Assembly: GCF_007845675.1 (NCBI RefSeq)
Contig: NZ_VOBR01000045.1
Location: 1-48,421, forward strand
Source of the DNA: Lentzea tibetensis
Lineage (GTDB): Bacteria > Actinomycetota > Actinomycetes > Mycobacteriales > Pseudonocardiaceae
Direction of reading: 5' to 3'
Length of the DNA stretch: 48,421 nt
Below the pieces are notes generated by a model, which searched no databases, was not told the origin of the DNA, and saw nothing but the letters and a program-made list of their open reading frames with translations. Below, one piece after another: positions 42,015 to 48,421 of the stretch. The position numbers and the translations under genes are program-made. How positions within the stretch are numbered: the stretch's first letter is position 1; the number at the start of each line of letters is the position of its first letter.

Positions 42015-43452
42015 ACACCGCGCCGGTGTCCATGTGGTCCGCGACGAGGTCGCCCAGCAGGTCGAGCTGGGCGGCCCGCGCCTGCGCGAAGCTCACCGCG
42101 CCGGGCCGGAAACCGCGCCGGGCCGACTCGTGCGCGGCCCACCGCAGGAACGTCCGGCGGAACTCGTCGTTCTCCAGCAGCCCGTGCCAGTGCGTGCCCC
42201 AGATCCGCTGCGTGATCGCGCCTTCGGCCGGTTCGGTGATCAACGGGTCCTCGCCCGAGCGCACGACCTGGCCGTGGTGGATCTCGTAGCCCGTCACGGG
42301 CACGCCCTGCGCCGTGCCGGACGGCGTGGCGAGCGTCTTCTCCGGCGCGAAGCGGAAGTCGACGTCGAGCAGGCCCAGCCCGTCGACGCTGCCCGCCTTC
42401 GACTCGACCGCGTCGTCGATGCGCTTGCCGAGCATCTGGAAACCGCCGCAGATCCCGAAGACCGGGCCGCGGAACGCCAGGATCGCCTGTGCGAGCCCGG
42501 TCTTGTGCAGCCACGCCAGGTCGTCGACCGTCGCCTTCGATCCGGGGAGCACGACGAGGTCGGCGTCCGCGAGGCGGGACGGCTCGGTGACGAAGCGGAC
42601 CGACACGCCGCTCTCGCATGCGAGCGCTTCCACGTCCGTCGCGTTGGAGATGCGCGGCAGCCGGATCACCGCGACCCGCAGCCACTCCTCCCCCACCGGC
42701 GGCTTCGGCCTGCCCACGACACCGTCGGCCGTGTAGGACAACGAGTCCTCGGCGTCGAGCCACAGCTCCTCGCGCCACGGCAGGACGCCGAGCACCGGTC
42801 GTTTCGTGAGCGCCTCGATTTGTTTGAGACCTGGTTCGAGCAGCTTCGGGTCACCGCGGAACTTGTTGACGACGAAGCCGGAGATCAGCGCCTGGTCGGC
42901 GGCGTCGAGCAGGGCGAGCGTGCCGAAGAGGTGCGCGAAGACACCACCGCGGTCGATGTCGCCGACGACGAGCACCGGCAGGTTCGCCTTGGTCGCCAAC
43001 CCCATGTTCGCGATGTCGTTCGCCCGCAGGTTGATCTCGGTGGGTGAGCCCGCGCCTTCGCAGATGACGACCTCGTGGTCCACTCTCAGGTCGTCCAATG
43101 TGGACAGGACGGTCCTCATCAGCCCGGCCTTGCGTTCGCGGTAGCCCAGCGCGGACACCTCGCCGACGGCCTTGCCGAGCACGACGACCTGCGACGTGCG
43201 GTCACCGCCCGGCTTGAGCAGCACCGGGTTGAACCGCACGCTGGGCTCCTTGCCGCACGCCGCGGCCTGCAGCGCCTGCGCGCGCCCGATCTCGCCGCCG
43301 TCGAGCGTGACGACCGAGTTGTTCGACATGTTCTGCGCCTTGAACGGCACCACGTCGATCCCCTGGCGCGCGAGAAACCGGCACAACCCGGCGACCAGGA
43401 CGCTCTTGCCCGCGTCCGAGGTCGTCCCGGCGATCAACAACGCACCCCGCAT
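41941..43452 (-). CDS. cobQ: Cobyric acid synthase CobQ
   Basis: 503 residues, standard. It amidates carboxylates b, d, e and g of adenosylcobyrinic acid a,c-diamide using glutamine and ATP. N-terminal P-loop [42 protein letters not shown], and the C-terminal glutamine amidotransferase domain with [11 protein letters not shown], nucleophile Cys in [13 protein letters not shown] and His in [10 protein letters not shown]. It is the only B12 gene outside the 134-7209 operon and has no riboswitch before it. ATG 43452 matches the family start; two ATGs 21-24 bases upstream are possible but lack similarity. Confidence 0.95.
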   Translation of the reverse strand: MRGALLIAGTTSDAGKSVLVAGLCRFLARQGIDVVPFKAQNMSNNSVVTLDGGEIGRAQALQAAACGKEPSVRFNPVLLKPGGDRTSQVVVLGKAVGEVSALGYRERKAGLMRTVLSTLDDLRVDHEVVICEGAGSPTEINLRANDIANMGLATKANLPVLVVGDIDRGGVFAHLFGTLALLDAADQALISGFVVNKFRGDPKLLEPGLKQIEALTKRPVLGVLPWREELWLDAEDSLSYTADGVVGRPKPPVGEEWLRVAVIRLPRISNATDVEALACESGVSVRFVTEPSRLADADLVVLPGSKATVDDLAWLHKTGLAQAILAFRGPVFGICGGFQMLGKRIDDAVESKAGSVDGLGLLDVDFRFAPEKTLATPSGTAQGVPVTGYEIHHGQVVRSGEDPLITEPAEGAITQRIWGTHWHGLLENDEFRRTFLRWAAHESARRGFRPGAVSFAQARAAQLDLLGDLVADHMDTGAVFRLLERGAPRGLPFVPPGAPPAAG

Positions 43453-43480
43453 GGACGCCAATGCTGCCATCATCACGGGC

Positions 43481-44167
43481 ATGTCCACCGTCGTACTCGT
43501 GCACAGCCCTTTCCTCGGTCCCGCGAGCATGCGTCCGCTGGCCGACGCGCTCGCCGCGCAGGGCTGGCCGGTGCTGCTGATGGACCTGCAGATGACCGTC
43601 AACGAGGCACCCGTGCACCAGCGCCTGATCGGCGCGTTCGCCGACGCACTGGAGGACTCGCTGGTCACCGACGACATCGTGCTCGTCGGGCACAGCGGCG
43701 CGGGGCCGCTGCTGCCGTCGTTCGCGGACGCCTTGGAGACCACCGTGTCCGGGATCGTCTACCTGGACTCGGATCTACCGACGCCGGGGCGTTCGTGGCG
43801 CGACACGGTCCCGGCCCCTCTTGTGACTCACATCAAGTCTCGCGTTCGGGCCGGGAAGCTGCCCCGATGGGACCTGTGGTTCGACACGGACCCGCTGGCC
43901 GAGCTGGTGGCTTCCGACGCGTTGCGCGCGTCGTTGCGCGACGAGGTGCCCGAGGTGTCGTGGGAGTTCCTGAAGGAGCAGCGGCCCTCGGTGGCGTGGC
44001 TCGGGCCTTCCGGGTACGTCCAGCTCAGCTCTGCCTACGACGAGGCGGCGCTCGAGGCTGAGGCGCGTGACTGGCCGGTGCAGCGGGTGGGGCTGCACCA
44101 CCTCGCCATGGCTACCGACCCCGAGGTGGTCGCCACCGCGTTGAACGCGGTGCTCAGCAAGCTGTGA
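43481..44167 (+). CDS. Small alpha/beta hydrolase
   Basis: 228 residues from ATG 43481. Begins [21 protein letters not shown], with nucleophile Ser in [12 protein letters not shown] and a histidine pair near the end ([14 protein letters not shown]) that supplies the catalytic His. Alpha/beta_hydrolase_6-like; substrate unknown. Divergent from cobQ with only 28 bases between the starts. Confidence 0.8.
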   Translation: MSTVVLVHSPFLGPASMRPLADALAAQGWPVLLMDLQMTVNEAPVHQRLIGAFADALEDSLVTDDIVLVGHSGAGPLLPSFADALETTVSGIVYLDSDLPTPGRSWRDTVPAPLVTHIKSRVRAGKLPRWDLWFDTDPLAELVASDALRASLRDEVPEVSWEFLKEQRPSVAWLGPSGYVQLSSAYDEAALEAEARDWPVQRVGLHHLAMATDPEVVATALNAVLSKL

Positions 44168-44385
44168 GGTGCGCGGCTCGGCGCGCGGGTTCTCTGTGCG
44201 CTGAGTTGGCCGCGCTGGGTTCACTGAGCCGGGCTCGCTGCGCGCCGAGTTCGCCGCGCGCTCGCCGCGCCGAGTTCACCGTCCTCAGCTGTGCCGGGTT
44301 GGCCGTGCCTGAACACCGACTGCGCACGGGTTCGTCGCGCGCGAACTCGACGGTGGGGTGACAGGTTCGCTGTGCGCGAACTGAC
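44168..44385. repeat. Degenerate repeats in the hydrolase/map gap
   Basis: The 329-base gap 44168-44496 has no gene. Its first two thirds contain imperfect units around GCGCYGAGTTSRCCG and variants such as GTGCCGGGTTGGCCG, seen at least five times. Open frames through it are compositionally biased and start inside the neighbouring palindrome. It resembles the 32955-33122 region in being degenerate, GC-rich and next to the same palindrome, though the unit sequence differs. Confidence 0.6.
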
Positions 44386-44408
44386 GGCGTGAACGGCCCG
44401 TTCACGCC
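44386..44408. terminator. Palindrome copy 2 in the hydrolase/map gap
   Basis: GGCGTGAACG-GCC-CGTTCACGCC, ten-base-pair perfect arms with the same GCC loop as the copy at 32845-32869; the inner 21 bases are identical. Between convergent genes, so probably a bidirectional terminator. Confidence 0.7.
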
Positions 44409-44452
44409 TCGGAGCCGCCGAAACTGTCGGTGCCGCCTGGGAGAATGAAAGT

Positions 44453-44466
44453 CAGGGGATCCCCTG
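44453..44466. terminator. Palindrome CAGGGGATCCCCTG downstream of map
   Basis: A perfect 14-base palindrome 30 bases past the map stop on the minus strand. As it has no natural loop it may fold with a smaller stem or serve as a protein site; terminator role is a guess from position. Confidence 0.3.
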
Positions 44467-44496
44467 GGCGGGGACCCGTACGCGAGTGCGCGTTGC

Positions 44497-45354
44497 TCAG
44501 CAGACGGTGAGGATCTCGGCGCCCGTGTCGGTCACCACGATGGTGTGCTCGAACTGAGCGGTCCAGCTCTTGTCCTGGGTGGTGACGGTCCAGTCATCGG
44601 CCCAGATGTCGTGCTCGATCCCGCCCAGCGTGATCATCGGCTCGATGGTGAACGTCATGCCGGGCTCGAGCACGGTCTTCATCGAAGGCTCGTCGTAGTG
44701 CAGCACCACGAGCCCGCTGTGGAACGACCGCCCGATGCCGTGCCCGGTGAAGTCGCGCACCACGCCGTACCCGAAGCGCTTGGCGTAGGCCTCGATGACC
44801 CGCCCGATGACGTTGATCTCGCGGCCGGGCTTCACGGCCTTGATGGCGCGCATCGTGGCCTCGAGCGTGCGCTCGACGAGCAGCCGGTTCTCCTCGGACA
44901 CGTCACCGGTGAGGAACGTGGCGTTGGTGTCGCCGTGCACGCCACCGATGAACGCGGTGACGTCGACGTTCACGATGTCGCCGTCCTCGACGACGGTGGT
45001 GTCCGGGATGCCGTGGCAGATGACCTCGTTGAGCGAGGTGCAGCAGGACTTCGGGAAGTTCCGGTAGCCCAGCGTCGACGGGTAGGCGCCGTTGTCGCAC
45101 AGGAACTCGTGCGCCACGGCGTCGATCTCGTCGGTGGTGACGCCCGGCGTGATGACCTTGCCGGCCTCCTGCAACGCCTGCGCGGCGAGCCGTCCCGCGA
45201 CGCGCATGGCCTCGATGATCTCGGGCGGCTGGACCCAGGGGTCGGTGTTCTTCGCCGGTGCGGGCTTGTCCACGTACTCGGGACGCGTGATGCGGGAAGG
45301 CACCTGACGACGCGGGGATTGCACACCTGGGACCAGCGGAGCACGAACAGCCAT
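44497..45354 (-). CDS. map: Methionine aminopeptidase, type I
   Basis: 285 residues; removes the initiator methionine from new proteins. The five metal ligands are visible: Asp in [11 protein letters not shown] and in HGDTNATF, His in [13 protein letters not shown], Glu in FTIEPMI and Glu in QFEHTIVV. An N-terminal extension of about 40 residues ([16 protein letters not shown]…[12 protein letters not shown]) precedes the catalytic domain and corresponds to the SH3-binding-motif extension of actinobacterial MapB-type enzymes. ATG 45354 is chosen; longer frames extend into the PBP gene. Confidence 0.95.
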   Translation of the reverse strand: MAVRAPLVPGVQSPRRQVPSRITRPEYVDKPAPAKNTDPWVQPPEIIEAMRVAGRLAAQALQEAGKVITPGVTTDEIDAVAHEFLCDNGAYPSTLGYRNFPKSCCTSLNEVICHGIPDTTVVEDGDIVNVDVTAFIGGVHGDTNATFLTGDVSEENRLLVERTLEATMRAIKAVKPGREINVIGRVIEAYAKRFGYGVVRDFTGHGIGRSFHSGLVVLHYDEPSMKTVLEPGMTFTIEPMITLGGIEHDIWADDWTVTTQDKSWTAQFEHTIVVTDTGAEILTVC

Positions 45355-45438
45355 GCCCACCAGGTTAGCCGGACGCCCCCGGCGACTCCGCCGGGAGACC
45401 AGCCTCACCTCCTCGTGCACCAACCTGACGAGCGCGAA

Positions 45439-45453
45439 CGAGGCGCTGCCTCG
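45439..45453. terminator. Hairpin between PBP and map genes
   Basis: CGAGGC-GCT-GCCTCG, six base pairs, five bases past the PBP stop on the minus strand. A second inverted repeat, CCGGCG-ACTC-CGCCGG, lies nearer the map start (about 45380). They may partly separate the two transcripts. Confidence 0.4.
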
Positions 45454-45457
45454 CGGC

Positions 45458-47248
45458 TCACGGGATGGCCTTGAGGAACCGGGCCGACGCGTCCACGGCG
45501 GGCGTCGAGCTGTCCGCACCGAGCAGGAGCACCGCGAACGCCACGTCGCCGCGATAGCCGACGAACCATCCGTGCGAGTGCACGCCGTCGCCGAACTGGG
45601 CGGTCCCGGTCTTCCCGCGCACGTCGCCGTTGGCCTTGAGCTGGGTGGCCGTCCCGTAGTCGACGACCTCCTTCATCATCTGCCGGATCGGCTCGAGCCC
45701 GATCGGCGCGGGCCCCGGCTTCTCGACCTTGGTCTCGCGGCCGCGCAGCAGCGTGGGGGTCGGCATGGTGCCCTTCGCCACGGTCGCGGCCGCCAGGGCC
45801 ATGCCGAACGGGCTCGCGAGCACCTTGCCCTGGCCGAACGCGTCCTCGGCGCGTTCCACCACGTCCGGTGCGGCGGGGACGGAGCCGGTGATCGTCGTCA
45901 GCGCCGGGATGTCGAAGTCCACGCCCAGGCCCAGCGAGTGCGCGGACTTGGTCAGCGCGTCGGCGGGCATGTCGACCGCCAGCGTCGCGAACGTCGTGTT
46001 GCAGGAGAACGCGAAAGCGCTGCGCAGCGGGATGGTGCCCTTGTCGAACTCGGACGAGTTCGGCACGACGCGGCGGCCAGCGATGGTCGTCTTGCCGGGG
46101 CACGGCACCGGCGAGTCGGCGTTGACCTTGCCCGAGTCGAGCGCCGCCATGGCCGACGCGATCTTGAACGTCGAGCCGGGCTCGAAGCGGCCGGTCAGGG
46201 CGATCGCGCCCTGCGCGTCGGCGGGCTCGTTCTGCGCGACGGCCAGGATGTCGCCGGTCGACGGCTGGATCGCCACCAGCATCGCGGGCTGGGTGGCCGG
46301 TTCGATCGCGTCCTCGGCCGCGGACTGGATCACCCGGCTGAGCGATACGTTGATCGCCTTCGCGGGTGACGGCTGCGTCGCGTGCAGCTCGTCCACCTCG
46401 CCGCCCGCCGCGTCGACGGTCGCGATGCGGAACCCGGTGTGCCCGGCGATCTCCTCCTCGACGGCTTTGCGGACCGCGGGCAGCACCTGGGAGCCGAAGC
46501 CGCGGGTCGGCGGCAGCACGGACGTCTGGGTCGTGAAGCGCACGCCGGGCAGCTCGTAGATCTTGGGCTTGACGGACTGGTAGTCCGCGTCGCGCAGCGC
46601 CGCCACCTGGTAGACCTGCCCGTCGGGCGTCTTCGTCGCGCCCTCGGTGATCGACTGCGGGGTGATCGCCTTGTCGAACGGCGTCAGCGCGGCCGCCAGC
46701 GTCGCGGACACCGCGGCCAGGTCACCGGCCTCCTTGCGGTCCAGCAGCACCGACACGACCTTCTCGGGCGTGAGCAACGCGGTTCCGTCGCGGTCCAGCA
46801 CGGGCGCCGGGTCCGGCTTGAGCTCGGTCAGCGCGATCGTCTGCTGCGCGCCGAGCTTCGGGTGCGCGATCGACGGCGACCAGTGCAGCTTCCAGACGTC
46901 CGCCTCGCGGCGCAGGTCGTACTTCGCCTGGTAGCTCCAGCGCCTGCCCTTGCCGAGGTCCCAGTCGAGCGTCACGGTCGCCTCGGACGACGCGGACTCG
47001 CCGGACGCCTCACGCACCTGCTCGACCTTCGTCGTCAGGCCCGCCGGCTTCAGCACGCCCCGGAACTTCTCCAGCAGCTCGTTCGCCGCGCCGGGATCGT
47101 CGGTCAGGTTGGCGGCGCCCTGCGTGTCACCGCTGGACAGCCTGCCGAGGAAGTCGTTGGTCACGTCCGACGGGCCGGGCTTGGACTCGAACAGCCCGCA
47201 GCCGCTGACGAGCAACACGACCACCGCACACACCGTGATGATCCGCAC
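45458..47248 (-). CDS. Penicillin-binding lipoprotein (class B-like transpeptidase)
   Basis: 596 residues. Lipoprotein signal [12 protein letters not shown] with lipobox Cys17; an NTF2-like MecA_N domain (about residues 25-140; [18 protein letters not shown] ... [12 protein letters not shown]), a PBP dimerisation region, and a transpeptidase domain with Ser359-Thr-Phe-Lys362, SCN and GKTGTAQFG motifs, all three intact. It corresponds in domain plan and gene neighbourhood to the Rv2864c-type lipoprotein of mycobacteria. A cell-wall crosslinking enzyme on the outer face of the membrane. Confidence 0.92.
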   Translation of the reverse strand: MRIITVCAVVVLLVSGCGLFESKPGPSDVTNDFLGRLSSGDTQGAANLTDDPGAANELLEKFRGVLKPAGLTTKVEQVREASGESASSEATVTLDWDLGKGRRWSYQAKYDLRREADVWKLHWSPSIAHPKLGAQQTIALTELKPDPAPVLDRDGTALLTPEKVVSVLLDRKEAGDLAAVSATLAAALTPFDKAITPQSITEGATKTPDGQVYQVAALRDADYQSVKPKIYELPGVRFTTQTSVLPPTRGFGSQVLPAVRKAVEEEIAGHTGFRIATVDAAGGEVDELHATQPSPAKAINVSLSRVIQSAAEDAIEPATQPAMLVAIQPSTGDILAVAQNEPADAQGAIALTGRFEPGSTFKIASAMAALDSGKVNADSPVPCPGKTTIAGRRVVPNSSEFDKGTIPLRSAFAFSCNTTFATLAVDMPADALTKSAHSLGLGVDFDIPALTTITGSVPAAPDVVERAEDAFGQGKVLASPFGMALAAATVAKGTMPTPTLLRGRETKVEKPGPAPIGLEPIRQMMKEVVDYGTATQLKANGDVRGKTGTAQFGDGVHSHGWFVGYRGDVAFAVLLLGADSSTPAVDASARFLKAIP

Positions 47249-47284
47249 GGCGGGCAGTATTGCGGATCGGGAGTAGGAACGCGG

Positions 47285-48145
47285 TCAGAACAGGACCGTG
47301 GCGTACGTGCCCACCTGTTCGAACCCGATCCGGCGATACGCGGCGCGCGCCACGTGGTTGTAGCCGTTCACGTACAGCGACGCCGTCCGTCCCAGCCCGC
47401 GCAGCAGCCGGTCCGCGACCGCGGCGGTGCCACCCGACCCGAGCCCCTCGCCGCGACGGCCGGGACGCACCCAGACGCCCTGGATCTGCCCGACCTTCTT
47501 CGACAGCGCGCCGATCTCGGCCTTGAACACGACCTCGCCGTTCTCGAACCGGGCGAACGCGCGGCCGCCCGCGATCAGCTCGGCCACCCGCGCGCGGTAC
47601 CCGGCGCCGCCGTCGTCCGCGCAGGGGTCGACGCCGACCTCCTCGATGAACATGGCGATCGCGGCGGGCAGGTAGCGGTCCAGCTCGTCCGGGCGCACCT
47701 GGCGCACCAGCGGGTCGATCTTCACCGTCGGCGGGCCACCCAGCGCCATCAACGGCTGGTCAGCGCGTACTTCACGGGCCGTACCCCAGTCCGGCTGCAG
47801 CTCTTCCCACAGTGAGAGCACCTGCTCGGCCGGTCCGACCAGCGACGAGCACATGCGGCCGCGCCTGCGTGCGCGGTCCGCGAAAGACCGCATGGCCGAG
47901 GCGTTGCCACGCAACGGGATCAGGTTCGGGCCGGAGAAGCACAGCCCGTCCACCCGGTTCCCGCGCAGCGAGCGGCTGTCCGACGCCCAGATCTCACCAC
48001 CGAGCCGCCACGGGTCCAGTCCTGCGGACTCGACGCGTGCGGCCACCATGCACGAACCGACGGGATCGTCCTCGAACACCCCGAGCACCTCGGGGAGATC
48101 CCGTTCATCGAGCAAACGCGCTCCGGCCAGCCTCAGCACGCCCAC
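47285..48145 (-). CDS. DUF4081/GNAT acetyltransferase
   Basis: 286 residues. The N-terminal half (EVLGVFEDDPVGSCMVAARVESAG, CFSGPNLIPLRGN) fits DUF4081, and the C-terminal half is a GNAT domain with acetyl-CoA loop QGVWVRPGRRGEGLGSGGTAAVAD and the strand LYVNGYNHVARAAYRRIGFEQVG. Actinobacteria conserve this fused protein between ispG and a penicillin-binding lipoprotein (Rv2867c in M. tuberculosis). Substrate unknown. Starts at GTG 48145; a second GTG two codons on is equally possible. Confidence 0.9.
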   Translation of the reverse strand: MGVLRLAGARLLDERDLPEVLGVFEDDPVGSCMVAARVESAGLDPWRLGGEIWASDSRSLRGNRVDGLCFSGPNLIPLRGNASAMRSFADRARRRGRMCSSLVGPAEQVLSLWEELQPDWGTAREVRADQPLMALGGPPTVKIDPLVRQVRPDELDRYLPAAIAMFIEEVGVDPCADDGGAGYRARVAELIAGGRAFARFENGEVVFKAEIGALSKKVGQIQGVWVRPGRRGEGLGSGGTAAVADRLLRGLGRTASLYVNGYNHVARAAYRRIGFEQVGTYATVLF

Positions 48146-48242
48146 CAGACTGCCAGACGAGACGTCCGATCGGCATCAGCCAACAGTGCCGCAGGGGGCC
48201 TACACCACGTGACGATGGAGACCCCCGAACGGCATCACGGCA
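48146..48242. other. Gap between ispG and the GNAT gene
   Basis: Ninety-seven bases with no gene or clear hairpin. The GNAT gene may be read from the ispG transcript. Confidence 0.4.
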
Positions 48243-48421
48243 TCAGCCCACCGAGACGACGGGCTCGCCGGCCTCCTCCATCTGCTCGGCGAGACGCATG
48301 GCCTCTTCGATGAGGGTCTCCACGATCGCGTGCTCCGGGACGGTCTTGATGACCTTGCCCTTGACGAAGATCTGGCCCTTGCCGTTGCCCGAGGCGACAC
48401 CCAGGTCCGCCTCGCGGGCCT
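48243..48421 (-). CDS. ispG: IspG (GcpE), C-terminal end only
   Basis: The last 58 complete codons before a TGA at 48243-48245; the gene continues past the right edge. The visible sequence [19 protein letters not shown] and [20 protein letters not shown] ending VVSVG is the IspG C-terminus. IspG is the 4Fe-4S enzyme that makes HMBPP from MEcPP in the methylerythritol phosphate isoprenoid pathway; its cluster cysteines lie upstream, outside the window. Confidence 0.9.
   Translation of the reverse strand, partial: AREADLGVASGNGKGQIFVKGKVIKTVPEHAIVETLIEEAMRLAEQMEEAGEPVVSVG

Overview
The window is very GC-rich, densely coded actinobacterial chromosome. Mycothione reductase (mycothiol exists only in actinobacteria), a Lon gene preceded by an HspR-type (HAIR) inverted repeat, a DUF574-type methyltransferase, many GTG starts and the ispG-GNAT-PBP-map order shared with mycobacteria point to Actinomycetia. 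The overall gene set suggests the Pseudonocardiaceae (Lentzea/Saccharothrix/Amycolatopsis-like); the genus is inference. There are no rRNA, tRNA, CRISPR, phage or transposase genes in view.

Region 1 (134-7387, minus) is a cobalamin operon controlled by a B12 riboswitch: riboswitch, chelatase ChlI/D fusion, cobO, cobB, cobM, cobL and cbiG, mostly with overlapping or close junctions. Two of its enzymes look reduced: CobL lacks a recognisable CbiE half and CbiG ends in a short CobJ remnant. CobM has a long basic tail. Cobyric acid synthase (cobQ, 41.9-43.5 kb) lies alone far away. Upstream of the riboswitch are a threonine-aldolase-like enzyme, a P450 and a divergent bioF.

Region 2 (10.7-18.2 kb) holds an ElaA-type GNAT, three secreted trypsin-like proteases (one with an oxyanion-hole change) interrupted by a LysE exporter, an M48 peptidase, a lipase-like hydrolase and a single-gene ABC exporter. 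Region 3 (18.2-24.0 kb) is a TetR repressor with two clear operator palindromes, a divergent Fes-type esterase plus Vat-type acetyltransferase, a patatin-like protein with membrane segments, a DUF6585-like membrane protein and a 52-residue membrane protein.

Region 4 (24.1-32.8 kb): a stand-alone PheS-like ligase with an FDX-ACB domain, behind a short leader ORF and a hairpin (the most unusual locus here), a SAM methyltransferase, a second P450 with a putative operator, an HD-domain protein, Lon, a tandem pair of secreted AMIN-like proteins, a NodB lipoprotein and a PEBP protein. Region 5 (32.8-44.5 kb): a repeat-rich gap, mycothione reductase, a flavodoxin-like protein, a frameshifted GNAT, MFS and GntR genes, an epoxide hydrolase overlapping an AlkZ-like protein, LysR/EamA, cobQ, a small hydrolase and a second repeat-rich gap sharing a 21-bp palindrome with the first. 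Region 6 (44.5 kb to end, minus) is the housekeeping block ispG, GNAT, penicillin-binding lipoprotein and map.

Functions are read from motifs, length and context only; no searches were run.
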